A stretch of DNA of 64,000 nucleotides from Cladorhizidae sp. MBARI D1340-BT2 (GCA_028752905.1 JAQNBH010000015.1:124001-188000), one strand, 5' to 3'; positions 24,185 to 36,988 are shown, numbered from the stretch's first letter. The notes: generated by a model from the sequence alone, not told the origin. Translations and numbers: made by a program.

Positions 24185-25240
24185 ATGAAACTATATAACA
24201 GTCTATCAACATGTAATAATTTTCATAATAGGGTGTCCTGCTGCTCAAAGAGGAGAAGACCAAAGATCATCAGCTCGCCATACAACAGTTCCTTTCCCCT
24301 CTCCACCACCATCTCATTCAACATTCCATCAGGGCCTGGTTCCTTTCCTCTCTTCAAACACTTAATTACCTTGAATACTTCTTCCCAACTTACTTCCTCA
24401 CATATACCCAACTCATGGCCACTCCTATCTCAGCATCCTCTGTTTTCCTGCTCACCTCCAACACCTCATCTTTCTCCTCCACCATCTTTCTCTCTCCTAC
24501 CCCACATAATTTCTCCTCATATAAGATTATGGTCCAAACCCACATCCAGCTTGTCTGAGTCCTCAACTACCACCCTAGCTACATCCATGGCTTTACTAAA
24601 CAACATATAATCTATGACTGACGTTCTCTCCCCACATTCCCATGTCCACCTGCCCTCACAGCACTGCAACTCGTTCCCTACCACCAGACCTCCAACCATA
24701 ACCAACTCCAACAACCGCTTTCCATTACTGTTTGGGTTGTCCTCCACTCCTAATCCAATCTTTTTGCATTGAAGTCCCCATCATCACAACATCGAAACCT
24801 TTCTCTTCATACTTCACCACATCCTCAAACAATCCCTCTGTCTCTCTCACTCTCACTCCTTCTGGGTTCGCATACACTACCCCTGCCATAGTTTTCCTTC
24901 TCCCCTCTCTGCTCACTCCACCCACAGCAACCTTTCTCTTGACTTTCTCACCCTGGATTCCAAACTCTCATGCGCATCAGAACTCCCACACCTCTTCACT
25001 GACTCGCTCGCCTGCCACCCTCTCTATTCCTGCCATACCACTCATATCCTGCCATCACCTACTTCTGCAAAAATGTCTCCGCTAAACCCAGCACATCAAA
25101 CTTCTTCATACTCAACACTATCTTCAAATCAACTTCCCTTGAACACCATCCTCTACAATCAGCAAACACCCCACTCAACTGCCCAGTTACCCTCTCTTTG
25201 GTCACTCTTCTGCCCTTAAAAAACCCTATCACACTCATAC
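24185..25240 (-). mobile_element. APE-type non-LTR retrotransposon (LINE) fragment, broken
   Basis: Read on the minus strand from about 25240, conceptual translation gives an exonuclease-endonuclease-phosphatase domain: FDVLGLAETFLQK near its start, then the frameshifted GDFNA box near 24775, then RTSVIDYMLFSKAMD and a terminal LDHN near 24520. About 100 bp further on, 24411-24223, comes the start of the RT domain with CLKRGKEPGPDGMLNEMV. The RT breaks off soon after, at the junction with composite-unit copy C. Several frameshifts and a shortened linker between endonuclease and RT make it a dead fragment. The clade is not assignable from this piece. Confidence 0.75.
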
Positions 25241-25850
25241 CTGAGGTTGGTCCTTCACGTTCATGATCTTATGTCTTCTCATTGGCCAACAGGTGCTCCT
25301 GTGTTATTAGTCTCTATAAATCTTGCACCATTCCTTTCTGCCTGATACTGCTCCTATTAATTCATCTCAAAAAACCTTAAAAACAACTTCCTTGTTCTCC
25401 CTCGTGCCGCCTTCAAGTCAACATTCATCCCAACCAGCATTCCTTCCCTCTTTTCCAAAGCTTCAGCTACTTTTCTGTCCACATTTGCCCTAAAGAACCA
25501 ATAATTTATTTGCACTCTTGGAACACGACTACAAGTCTACCTTTCCTCTCCCAACCTCTTGCTATCTCCCTCAGCTATCCTAACACAACTTTTGATGATA
25601 CCATTCCCCACAAGCACCTTCACATCCAATCCATCTTGACACTTCCTCTGAGTTTCCTTTATCCTTAAGACACATGCCGCACTTCTCCTTCAACCTCGTG
25701 TAGTTCGTTGTTAACTGCCATTTTGTTGCTTAATCACTGAGTAATCCTTGTAATCTGTGTGGTTTAGGAATCAAAGGCAACATATAGAACAGGAGTTGTG
25801 TCATTAAATGACTTTGAGTTGTGTATCATGATTCTGAGTCAGTATCCATT
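25241..25850 (-). other. Possible 5' part of the LINE fragment
   Basis: The minus strand shows short coding-like patches (for example NVDRKVAEALEKREG) with frame breaks. It could be the upstream ORF or 5' region of the adjacent LINE; no domain is recognised. Confidence 0.3.
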
Positions 25851-25854
25851 CTTG

Positions 25855-26280
25855 GCTTGGTTGCCTTGGCGGAGTCGGCAGCAGAATCACCTCAGAGAGA
25901 TGGCTAGAGAAGCACCTGCAAGGCCCTTGGCTGAATCTAACTGGGAGCAATGGCTTTGACAATGTTGCCATTGTCAATGCCTGGAGTGATGAGGACAAGC
26001 ATAAGTGGCTCAAGGTTAGGTTGATGGGGTGGGCACAGACAGCACTCCAAAGATTAACAGAAGCCAATTGAGCAACCTTCTTGACAGTAACAGCTGTTCT
26101 GAAGGAGAGGTTTGAACCAGCCACTCTAAAGCACTGCTTACCTGGCTGAAGTGCAGACCAGGAAGAAGAGGAAAGAAGAGAACTGGGCTGATTTTGCTGA
26201 TCAGCTTAAGTCACTAGCTGACAAAGTTTACCCCAATCTCCAGGAGGACGCTCGAGAACAGCTGGTTGTAAACATTTATC
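25855..26280 (+). pseudogene. Ty3/gypsy gag capsid fragment (different from region 1)
   Basis: Across two frames the translation shows AWSDEDKHKWLKVRLMGWAQ, LKERFEPATLKH and, after a frame change, KKRKEENWADFADQLKSLAD followed by KVYPNLQEDAREQL. This order (Trp-rich start, L-x-G-x-A, RF-P, E-x-x-x-x-F-A-x-x-L, YP) is typical of the gypsy Gag capsid. It is cut off at 26280, where Penelope-like sequence begins. Confidence 0.65.
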
Positions 26281-27035
26281 TTGTACCCACAAGAACATCA
26301 TTTGAATAGGGTCTTTATAGAGAGTGGTTATCTGCAAGCCTTCATCAACCTTTCATCTGTAGATACATCTAAATACAAAAAGGAAGAGAAGTACTCCCAT
26401 ACAGGCAATGAGAGGTCTGGAAAGAAGGGTCCTATGGTAGTGATTCCTTATGTAGCAGGGATGAGTGAAGATATTAGGAAGGTCTGTAGGAAGTTCAATA
26501 AAAAAGTTATTTTCAGATCAAAAAGATCTCTGAGGGCACAACTGAGCAGAATGAAGGATAAATTAAAAGTGAGTAAACACTCGTGTGTTGTGTACGACAT
26601 CCCTTGCAGCTGTGTGACGTACTACTTCATAGGGCAGACCAACAGAATACTGGAGACCAGAGTGAAGGAACATCAAGATGCCTGTAGAAAGTGTGCTAAA
26701 GAGAAATCTGCAATTGCTGAACATGCATGGGACAATGGACATCCTATTTTGTGGGAGAAACTACTGAAGGAGGATCAGCCTAGCACCGAAATTTGAGGGG
26801 TTCAATCAAGATTGTGAAATCGACTTGCCTGTCTGCTGGATGGCTACTCTCAAGAGCCTAAACTTGAAGCCAATGACCATAATTTTTCTGCATTCAGTTA
26901 CTTATCATTCTTTGTTAATCAGCTCAAATTTGGAAAATGTCGGCATTTAAACCAATTTGAGCTGATGAAAGAACCGATTAACAATCGAGCCCAAACCATT
27001 TGATGATAGCTTCGTATTTCTACTTCTAAGAATGA
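26281..27035 (+). mobile_element. Penelope-like element, 3' end with GIY-YIG endonuclease (truncated)
   Basis: The frame 26281-26796 (171 codons) contains the PLE linker VIPYVAGMSEDIRKVCRKFN, then a GIY-YIG nuclease: VVYDIPCSC, YFIGQTNRILETRVKEH and AIAEHAWDNGHPI. The Arg and His residues of the GIY-YIG core are visible; the tyrosine motif has decayed from YIG to FIG. Past the stop at 26796 conserved C-terminal motifs (CWMATL) continue in another frame to about 27000. The RT domain that should precede is absent, so this is a 5'-truncated dead copy, inserted in or recombined with the gypsy gag at 26280. Confidence 0.85.
26918..26966. repeat. 13 bp perfect inverted repeat
   Basis: ATCAGCTCAAATT at 26918-26930 pairs with AATTTGAGCTGAT at 26954-26966 across a 23 nt loop, within the 3' end of the Penelope-like element. 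Confidence 0.85.
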
Positions 27036-27065
27036 GTGAATGCAGCAAAATGGAGCTATATGTGT

Positions 27066-27945
27066 ATGTTCCTTTAATCCTCGTCTCCAGTCCCTTTCTC
27101 ACATATGTCCTTACGTTCCTTAATCCTCATCTCCAGTCCCTTTCTCACATGTGTCCTTACGTTCCTTAATCGTCGTCTCCAGTCCCTTTCTCACATGTGT
27201 CCTTACATTCCTTAATCCTCATCTCCAATGTGTCCTTACGTTCCTTAATCCTCATCTCCAATGTGTCCTTACGTTCCTTAATCCTCGTCTCCAGTCCCTT
27301 TCTCACATGTGTCCTTACGTTTCTTAATTGTCGTCTCCAGTCCCTTTCTCACATGTGTCCTTACGTTCCTTAATCCTCATCTCCAATGTGTCCTTACGTT
27401 CCTTAATCCTCGTCTCCAGTCCCTTTCTCACATGTGTCCTTACGTTCCTTAATCCTCGTCTCCAATGTGTCCTTACGTTCCTTAATCCTCATCTCCAATG
27501 TGTCCTTACGTTCCTTAATCCTCATCTCCAATGTGTCCTTACGTTCCTTAATCCTCGTCTCCAGTCCCTTTCTCACATGTGTCCTTACGTTCCTTAATCC
27601 TCATCTCCAATGTGTCCTTACGTTTCTTAATCCTCGTCTCCAGTCCCTTTTTCACATGTGTCCTTACGTTTCTTAATCGTCGTCTCCAGTCCCTTTCTCA
27701 CATTTGTCCTTACGTTCCTTACTCCTCATCTCCAATGTGTCCTTACGTTCCTTAATCCTCATCTCCAATGTGTCCTTACGTTTCTTATTCGTCATCTCCA
27801 GTCCCTTTCTCACATGTGTCCTTATGTTCCTTAATCCTCGTCTCCAGTCCCTTTCTCACATGTGTCCTTACGTTCTATAATCCTCATCTCCAGTCCCGTT
27901 CTGACATGTGTCCTTATGTTCCTTAATCCTCGTCTCCTCTTCTCA
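27066..27945 (+). repeat. 46/33 bp two-length minisatellite
   Basis: Long units (46 bp) carry TCCTTACGTTCCTTAATCCT then CGTCTCCAGTCCCTTTCTCA; short units (33 bp) lack the 13 bp GTCCCTTTCTCAC. Long and short forms are interspersed in about 22 units, with a few single-base variants. Confidence 0.93.
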
Positions 27946-28295
27946 CAGTCCCACCAAAGTAAAGTTGACTACAACTGCATGGAATATGGTAAAGCACACA
28001 AGTATGCGTCAATAGTCAATACTGGCCATTAACTTTCACTCTTGTGAGGTGTTATTGTACGGTTGGTCCTGATCTATACATTGTTTTAATGCCAAATCAG
28101 ACTTGCCTTTCATTCGGGCCTGCTTGATTGGGGATGTTGATAAATATTTCCCTTTCTCCATTCCCTTCAAATCTTCCACATCTGTTTCCCCCCCCCCCCA
28201 TTACAGGTGATAAACACGAGTCAATGGAGGTCCATGGATAGCCATTGCATGCTTCCCAAACCTTTTCTAGCACCACCACCTTGGCTCAAGCAGTT
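27946..28295 (+). other. Spacer before BEL/Pao remnant
   Basis: About 350 bp with a C run at 28189-28199; no LTR or gene recognised. Confidence 0.4.
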
Positions 28296-29000
28296 TGACG
28301 AGAGATTCTGGATTTTATTGAGAACGAAACAGAAGAAATAGAACAAGCTGATGAATTCAAGGAGAGAATATATGCAGCAACCATTGACATTGACAAGTGC
28401 TGTGGGTATGCTTGCCCACCTACTGATGCTACTGGAACCAGGTCAAGCCGAACTCACGCACATGGTGCACAGGTGAAGTTGCCAAAGTTGGTAATTCGTA
28501 ACTTTAGTGGGGATATTACTTGCTGGACTATGTTTTGGGATTCGTTTGAATCAGCTATTGACCGAAACTCTGGATTGTCAGAAATTGACAAATTTAACTA
28601 CATTATTGGATAAGTCTGCTGTTGAGACCATATCCGGATTGACTCTTACAGCTGATAACTATAAGGAGGCCATTTACATTCTGAAGAAAATATTTGGCAA
28701 TAAGCAGCAGATAATTGCCAAACATATGGATATCCTCTTGAATGTGGAGGCTGTATCTTCGCAACACAATCTAAAGGGCCTGAGACACCCTCTATGACCT
28801 GGTTGAGTCACAGGTCAGGGGGTTGAAGTCACTTGGTGTTGAGTCGACCTCTTATGGCAGTCTTTTGTTATCGGTACTTCTCCAGAAGCTGCCTCCAGAT
28901 TTGCGTCTCATCTTGAGCCGGGAAATTCGTGAGGATGATTGGAACTTGGACTCATTGCTCAGACAACTTGAAGAAGATATCAAGGCTCGTAATGTTCCAG
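28296..29000 (+). pseudogene. BEL/Pao gag fragment
   Basis: Conceptual translation begins mid-gag with FIENETEEIEQADEFKERIY and runs through KLPKLVIRNFSGD, MFWDSFESAIDRNSGLSE, ISGLTLTADNYKEAIYILKK and NKQQIIAKHMDILLNVE, matching the DUF1759 gag region of BEL/Pao elements. Frame changes occur near 28610 and 28790. The continuation LLQKLPPDLRLILSREI...DSLLRQLEEDIKARN (28823-28995) is the end of that gag region. The start of gag and the 5' LTR are not present. Confidence 0.82.
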
Positions 29001-29004
29001 GATT

Positions 29005-29794
29005 TGGATGCATAAGATCAGGAGTAGTGACTCTGAATTCACCCAGCGTATCATCTCCCAAGACCTGCAGGAAGTCGAAACCCACTGGATTAAGGAGATG
29101 CAAATCTCCCTAGTGAGGAATCCCAAGTTTGCGGCATGGCAGCAGCAATTTGGATTATTTATTGATAACACTGGAGTCTGGCATTGTGGTGGCCGACTAA
29201 CCAATGCAGATCTCCCATTCATGACTCAGCATCCAATACTATTAGATTCTCAACATCCATTCACCGGATTGATTGTTCTTGACGCTCATGCCATTGTGAA
29301 GCACAATGGTGTCAGGGTATTGGATTGTACGTAGGAGAAGCCTCGTGAAGATGATTTTGCGACGATGTATCATTTGTAGACGCTTTGAAGGACGAGCACA
29401 TTATCCACCACCTCCACCACCCCTGCCCAGTTTCAAGGTGAGAGAAGCTCCAGTATTCACCTATACTGGAGTGAACTATGCAGGACCTCAGTACATCAAA
29501 GAGGTTGGCAGATCAGAGAGTACTAAAGTATTACTTGTTGTGTGGTACGAGCAATACACCTGGAAGTTGTCCCAGATATGACAACCCAATCCTTTATCAG
29601 ATGCTTTAAGCGTTTTACTGCTCAAAGAGGTGTCCCTATTCGAATCATTTCGGATCAGAACCTTTAAGTCTGCAGCCAAACTCCTAGTGAAGATACTCAA
29701 ACATCCTGAAGTGCAAGGATACTTTGCAGGAATCCACATTCAGTGGAGTTTTAACTTGGAGAAGGCACCATAGTGTGGTGGGATATTCGAACGC
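29005..29794 (+). pseudogene. BEL/Pao integrase: zinc-binding part and decayed catalytic core
   Basis: Directly after the gag end comes the integrase zinc-binding region: WIKEMQISLVRNPKF, GVWHCGGRLTNADLPF, HPILLDSQHPFTGLIV and, after a frameshift near 29310, RRCIICRRFEG with the CxxC pair. FTYTGVNYAGP marks the start of the catalytic core; beyond 29581 the core continues only in broken frames. Protease, RT and RNase H, normally well over 2.5 kb between gag and this point, are missing. Confidence 0.82.
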
Positions 29795-30553
29795 ATGATT
29801 AAATCCATGAAGCGATGTCTGTGGAAGACAATTGGAAGAGGAAAACTTACCATGGATGAACTTGTGACAGCCACCACTGAAGTGGAAGTGATAGTTAACT
29901 CCCGACCCTTGTCTTATCTCTCAACCGAGGATATAGAAGAGCCACTCACTCCATCACATCTTATTACAGGCCGATGTCTTATGAGCTTGAAAAATGGGCC
30001 CTACAATAGAGATATCGACGATACCATTGAAAAAAGAGAATACCCTCACAAAACGGATGGTCTATCTCAGCCGTGTTTTGGACCACTTCTGGGGAATATG
30101 GAAGAAGGACCATCTATTGGAGCTCAGAAATTCGCATCAATATACACTCAACAAGCACCCCCTGCTGATCCAATTAACATTGGCGACATCGTAATCATAC
30201 AAGAAGCCGACCAGCCAAGGGGATTTTGGAGATTGGCCAAGATAGAAGACCTCATCACAGGTTCTGATGGTCAAGTCAGAGGTGCTCGCATCTGGACTCG
30301 GACAGTTGGGAATCGATCCACTTATCTGCAACGACCAGTCCAACTGTTGTATCCATTGGAAGTGCATAGTTGGAGAGATTCCGATGATCATCTGACACCA
30401 CTGTCCCAAATGAACGTCCCAAATGAACAGGGGCCTGATATCACTGTTACTCCTGAGGCTGATGTGGAGAGCAGACAGCCATCATCCAGACTAAAGAGAA
30501 CTGCTGCTCAGAATGCAAGGGAGATTATTAGGGTCCTGGCAGAGGATTCCTAA
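29795..30553 (+). pseudogene. BEL/Pao integrase C-terminal region (DUF5641-like), open 252 codons
   Basis: The longest intact frame of the element. It begins at IKSMKRCLWKTIGRGKLTMD, continues with VIVNSRPLSYLSTEDIEEPL and TPSHLITGR, then the DUF5641-type domain with NIGDIVIIQEADQPRGFWRL and RTVGNRSTYLQRPVQLLYPL. It ends at TAA 30551-30553. It is the tail of a once longer polyprotein, and the ATG at 29795 is internal to integrase. Remarkably open given the decay upstream. Confidence 0.85.
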
Positions 30554-30632
30554 CTGATCATGAACTGAACAGATGTATTTATCTATCATTATTATTATCT
30601 GACAATCCACAGGTTGACCAGTGCTGGTCAAC

Positions 30633-30837
30633 GGGGGAGGATGTTGTGGATCATTATATATTTGAGTTATGTAATCATCTGTCATATGTGAGTATGTGCA
30701 GTATAATTATGTGGCTTTTGCTTGGATACGAATATCATAACATTGTGAAGAAGCAACAGTGGCATTGTTAGTTAACTAAACAGTTCAAAGAGGTTCCCAA
30801 GGCAAAAGAAATAGGAAAACAGGTTACTGTTTATTAC
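30633..30837 (+). mobile_element. BEL/Pao polypurine tract and start of 3' LTR
   Basis: GGGGGAGGA at 30633-30641 is followed by TGTTGTGGATC at 30642, the expected arrangement of polypurine tract then LTR beginning TG, 80 bp after the polyprotein stop. The LTR 3' end is not identifiable because the sequence passes into an AAC/AAT microsatellite (30838-30905), and no second LTR is present. Confidence 0.6.
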
Positions 30838-30905
30838 AAATAACAACAATAATAACAACAACAACAATAATAACAACAACAATAATAACAACAATAATAA
30901 TATAA
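30838..30905 (+). repeat. AAC/AAT microsatellite
   Basis: Trinucleotide tract at the junction between the BEL/Pao remnant and the diverged repeat block. Confidence 0.85.
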
Positions 30906-31323
30906 ATGAAGTTGGCCATAGCCACAGCTGTTCCATCACCAACACATTCTCTGGCTGAAGTTGGCCATAGCCACAGCTGTTCATCACCAACACATTCTCT
31001 AGGGCCATAGCCACAGCTGTTCCATCACCAACACATTCTCTAGGCTGAAGTTGTCCATAACCACAGCTGTTCATCACCAACAAATTCTCTAGGCTGAAGT
31101 TGGCCATAGCCACAGCTGTTCATCACCAACACATTCTCTAGGCTGAAGTTGGCCATAGCCACAGCTGTTCCATCACCAACACATTCTCTAGGCTGAAGTT
31201 GGCCATAACCACAGCTGTTCCATCACCAACACATTCTCTGGCTGAAGTTGGCCATAGCCACTGCCGTTCATTACGATCAACTTCAGCCTAGAAATTGTGA
31301 AGGTGATGAACAGCTGTGGTTAT
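30906..31323 (+). repeat. 49 bp array, about 7-8 units plus inverted unit
   Basis: Same units as at 4523-4974, some shortened (one lacks the CTAGG core). The reversed terminal unit is conserved. Confidence 0.9.
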
Positions 31324-31352
31324 GATTCCGTCTCCCACTGGGCACATATCGC

Positions 31353-31693
31353 GCATGCCTTGCTGCTGCGATGCCTATCTGAGGCATGCCTTGCTGCTGC
31401 AATGCCTATCTGAGGCATGCCTTGCTGCTGCGATGCCTATCTGAGGCATGCCTTGCTGCTGCAATGCCTATCTGAGACATGCCTTGCTGCTGCGATGCCT
31501 ATCTGAGACATGCCTTGCTGCTGCAATGCCTATCTGAGACATGCCTTGCTGCTGCGATGCCTATCTGAGGCATGCCTTGCTGCTGCGATGCCTATCTGAG
31601 GCATGCCTTGCTGCTGCGATGCCTATCTGAGGCATGCCTTGCTGCTGCGATGCCTATCTGAGACATGCCTTGCTGCTGCGATGCCTATCTGAG
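31353..31693 (+). repeat. 31 bp array, exactly 11 copies
   Basis: 341 bp = 11 x 31, against 3 copies in region 1. Variants alternate between GCGATG and GCAATG and between GAGGC and GAGAC, suggesting growth by a two-unit step. Confidence 0.94.
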
Positions 31694-32792
31694 TTTAGTG
31701 GTAGCCTACCTGAGTGCTGGGGTATTTATAATGGTCCTCCTGTCCACCCTGAACCTCACTGTCACCAACAGCTTACTGAATCATTCCTGTCTGCAATATT
31801 CTACTTTCATTATCCATAACCTACATTTTCTTTTCACCATTATTTATCAAGACTACAAGAATGATCGTCAGACAGGTAATTCAACCCAACAAACAGGTTC
31901 ACATGCCAAATGTTGTTACTCACTCAATAAGTGACAGTCAGTGAGGGTGAAGTCCCCACTGCTGATGCAAGCACATTACATGCACTCTTAGAGCACACGA
32001 CATACACTGATGGAGGGAGGACTCCATTTCTACCCGAGTTCTACCTGATCACACACACACAGGGTTTCAGTTTCAGTTGTTAATTGTCTTATTTTCATTT
32101 TCATAAGAGTATTTCATCAGTTAGTAGCTCAGGTTAGTGCGTGTTAGTGTGTGTTAGTGTAGCATTTTACAATAAGCAATAAATATTGAGTATGTAATTC
32201 TATTTCTCTGCCTCACCGTTCATCATTAGTATATACACACACACACATGAATAGGGGAAAGTTAATATTTTTAACTTTATGTTATGTTGTGAGGTGAAGA
32301 GGAAACAAAGCCATGAAATAATATACTGTCATCACAATACTTAATAAGTCACTATTGCTGTCATCAAAGAAGTAAGTGCATAGTTAATACAAGTGAACAT
32401 GCATGGACTAGACGGCTTCTTTCCCAATTTGCTGGGTATTACCTTGTGTCATGGACTGTGAGTGCAAAACTAATCTCAGTGACCCTGAGCCTGAGAGTCA
32501 CGAGTGCAAGGCTAGAGTATCTGTCTCTCAGTGACCCAGAGCCTGAGAGTCATGAGTGCAAGGCTAGAGATGAGTGCAAGGCTGGAGTGTCTGTCTCTCA
32601 GTGACCCTGAGCCTGAGAGTCATGAGTGCAAGGCTAGAATCTTCCTCTGACATTGAAATTGTCAGCACTAATATAATGAAACTTTCCTTCTTTTTAATTC
32701 TAACTGGACAATTACTTTACATAGAAAAAAGAAAAAATCTCCATAAATAAGGCCATAAATGTTTGTGGTTTGGCGTGATAGGTTGTAACTAT
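31694..32792 (+). other. Spacer of the diverged block
   Basis: Counterpart of 5097-6123 with extra duplicated copies of a segment around GAGCCTGAGAGTCATGAGTG at 32490-32640. No gene seen. Confidence 0.65.
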
Positions 32793-33212
32793 CTCACATA
32801 GTATGAAGTGGATCTCACATAGTATGAAGTGGATCTCACATAGTATGAAGTGGATCTCACATAGTATGAAGTGGATCTCACATAATATGAAGTGGATCTC
32901 ACATAGTATGAAGTGGATCTCACATAGTATGAAGTGGATCTCACATAGTATGAAGTGGATCTCACATAGTATGAAGTGGATCTCACATAGTATGAAGAGG
33001 ATCTCACATAGTATGAAGTGGATCTCACATAGTATGAAGTGGATCTCACATAGTATGAATGGATCTCACATAGTATGAAGTGGATCTCACATAGTATGAA
33101 GTGGATCTCACATAGTATGAAGTGGATCTCACATAGTATGAAGTGGATCTCACATAGTATGAAGTGGATCTCACATAGTATGAAGTGGATCTCACATAGT
33201 ATGAAGTGGATT
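32793..33212 (+). repeat. 21 bp array, 20 copies
   Basis: Twenty units of ATCTCACATAGTATGAAGTG(G), one shortened by a base near 33060, which shifts the open frames. Apparent peptides in this stretch are artefacts. Confidence 0.95.
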
Positions 33213-33504
33213 TTCTCCACAACCAAGTGTGCATGTCACTGGCACGAGTCATCCAGCATGGAGTTCATAGGTCATGAGTCATCCAACATGGGAGTTCATA
33301 GTTTATTCAATTAAACATTGTGGGACATAAATCCTAGACATTAAATATGGCAAGATTATATTTAATAAATAAGCCAATTTTCCAATAACATATTAACAAC
33401 ATAATAATAGCAGCAGTGGCAGTAGTACAGCAGTGGCAGTAGTGATAATAATGTAATATTAAAATAATAATTAAAAAAATAAAAATACAAAATAAAATAA
33501 AATA

Positions 33505-34529
<1,025 letters not shown>

Positions 34530-36217
34530 CATTATTCCTGATGGAGGCTAGAGCATCTAGTCATAATTCCTGATGGAGGCTAGAGCATCTACCTGATGAA
34601 GGCTAGAGCATCTAGTCATTATTCCTGATGGAGGCTAGAGCATCTAGTCATTATTCCTGATGAAGACTAGAGCATCTAGTCATTATTCATGATGAAGGCT
34701 AGAGCATCTAGTCATTATTCCTGATGGAGGCTAGAGCATCTAGTCATTATTCCTGATGAAGGCTAGAGCATCTAGTCATTATTCCTGATGAAGGCTAGAG
34801 CATCTAGTCATTATTCCTGATGGAGGCTAGAGCATCTAGTCATTATTCCTGGTGGAGGCTAGAGCATCTAGTCATTATTCCTGATGGAGGCTAGAGCATC
34901 TAGTCATTATTCCTGATGGAGGCTAGAGCATCTAGTCATTATTCCTGGTGGAGGCTAGAGCATCTAGTCATTATTCCTGATGAAAGCTAGAGATTATTCC
35001 TGATGGAGGCTAGAGCATCTAGTCACTATTCCTGATTGAGGCTAGAGCATCTAGTCATTATTCCTGATGAAGGCTAGAGCATCTAGTCATTATTCCTGAT
35101 GAAGGCTAGAGCATCTAGTCATTATTCCTGATGGAGGCTAGAGCATCTAATCATCATTCCTGATGGAGGCTAGAGCATCTAGTCATTATTGCTAGAGCAT
35201 CTAGTCATTATTCCTGATGAAGGCTAGAGCATCTAGTCATTATTCCTGATGAAAGCTAGAGATTATTCCTGATGGAGGCTAGAGCATCTAGTCACTATTC
35301 CTGATTGAGGCTAGAGCATCTAGTCATTATTCCTGATGAAGGCTAGAGCATCTAGTCATTATTCCTGATGAAGGCTAGAGCATCTAGTCATTATTCCTGA
35401 TGAAGGCTAGAGCATCTAATCATCATTCCTGATGGAGGCTAGAGCATCTAGTCATTATTGCTAGAGCATCTAGTCATTATTCCTGATGGAGGCTAGAGCA
35501 TCTAGTCATTATTCCTGATGAAGGCTAGAGCATCTAGTCATTATTCCTGATGGAGGCTAGAGCATCTAGTCATTATTCCTGATGAAGGCTAGAGCATCTA
35601 GTCATTATTCCTGATGGAGGCTAGAGCATCTAGTCATTATTCCTGATGAAGGCTAGAGCATCTAGTTATTGCTAGAGCATCTAGTCATTATTCCTGATGG
35701 AGGCTAGAGCATCTAGTCATTATTGCTAGAGCATCTAGTCATTATTCCTGATGGAGGCTAGAGCATCTAGTCATCTAGTCATTATTGCTGGTGGAGGCTA
35801 GAGCATCTAGTCATTATTCCTGATGAAGGCTAGAGCATCTAGTCATTATTCCTGATGGAGGCTAGAGCATCTAGTCATTATTCCTGATGGAGAACTAGAG
35901 CATCTAGTCATTATTCCTGATGAAGGCTAGAGCATCTAGTCATTATTGCTAGAGCATCTAGTCATTATTCCTGGAGCATCTAGCTAGAGCATCTAGTCAT
36001 TATTCCTGATGGAGGCTAGAGCATCTAGTCATTATTCCTGATGAAGGCTAAAGCATCTAGTCATTATTCCTGGAGCATCTAGCTAGAGCATCTAGTCATT
36101 ATTCCTGATGGAGGCTAGAGCATCTAGTCATTATTCAAGGCTAGAGCATCTAGTCATTATTCCTGATGGAGGCTAGAGCATCTAGTCATTATTCCTGGTG
36201 GAGGCTAGGGCACGTAG
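34530..36217 (+). repeat. 32 bp minisatellite, about 50 units
   Basis: Unit GCTAGAGCATCTAGTCATTA followed by TTCCTGATGGAG, with GGAGG/GAAGG variants and many short units lacking the TTCCTGATG part. Two CTAG palindromes per unit. Internal segments of several units are duplicated (compare 34985-35180 with 35250-35450). Confidence 0.95.
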
Positions 36218-36783
36218 TCGAAAAGTTGAGAGTAAATATCAAGTTGATTATGAGGTCATTGTAATTTTATTATTGCAACTGCTGAGAGTAGACACGTTAT
36301 CATTTAGGAAACTAGCAAATGAAACTAGCTAATATCAGATTCAGGCAATAAAATATGGTCTTCTTCTGTGACAGGTTCTGCCTCAAGCTTGGAATGTGTA
36401 TCCCCAAATGGTCCAGTTTACTGTCCGTCAGCTTCTCCTCTTGTCCTCTTCCTCCTCCTCTTCTACTGCCTTCCCTCCAATCTATTGGTTGAGTATTGAA
36501 GTAACAAGTGATTATAAACATATTCGCATTGTGCAGTTTAGTTGCTAGGCAAAATTCTGACAATCTAGTGATGTATGGTTGCTAGGCACATGCTAAGCTA
36601 CTGATTTTTAATGTAGTCTTCAATATTCAATATTCCTTTATAAAGTTGTAATTGGAAGGTATCTGATGTTGTGCTCACTCCCACTTGTTGTGTAGCTTAC
36701 AAATCTCCTGCTAATAGAATGTAAATCACAAAGTCATTAGGTGTGGCATCCTCTTAATTCTTGTTCCTGTATTCATTGCTTCA
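36218..36783 (+). other. Unique spacer
   Basis: No gene or RNA recognised; contains a purine/pyrimidine-biased CTCCTCTTGTCC stretch near 36430-36470. Confidence 0.5.
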
Positions 36784-36915
36784 CTTGTGAAGGAGAAATG
36801 ATCTGCTAACTGGCTATACCTGTACACACTCCTACATATACTAAGAAAACTTGTGAAGGAGAAATGATCTGCTAACTGGCTATACCTGCACACACTCCTA
36901 CATATACTAAGAAAA
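36784..36915 (+). repeat. 66 bp direct duplication
   Basis: Two tandem copies, 36784-36849 and 36850-36915, starting CTTGTGAAGGAGAAATGATC and differing at one base (tacctGTac/tacctGCac). Confidence 0.95.
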
Positions 36916-36988
36916 TAGAAATTTGAGAACACGACAATCTGTGAGAAGTTACCGAATAAAACGTCAATCTCAAATTTGTGCTTGAATA

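Larger units (their letters stand above)
30906..33500 (+). repeat. Diverged copy of the repeat block (left part)
   Basis: Collinear with about 4560-6510 of copy A: 49 bp units, the inverted unit (31279-31323), 31 bp units, the 1 kb spacer with CA tracts, 21 bp units and a short spacer. Substitutions and small indels are clearly more frequent than between A and B. The gypsy RT fragment and poly-C that precede the block in region 1 are absent, so the block can exist without them. Confidence 0.88.

Noticed and set aside
26954..27010. Hammerhead ribozyme in the Penelope-like 3' end (CTGATGA after the inverted repeat)
   Set aside because: Penelope-like elements can carry hammerheads and the CTGATGA box is present, but no GAAA box follows a plausible stem II at the right distance.
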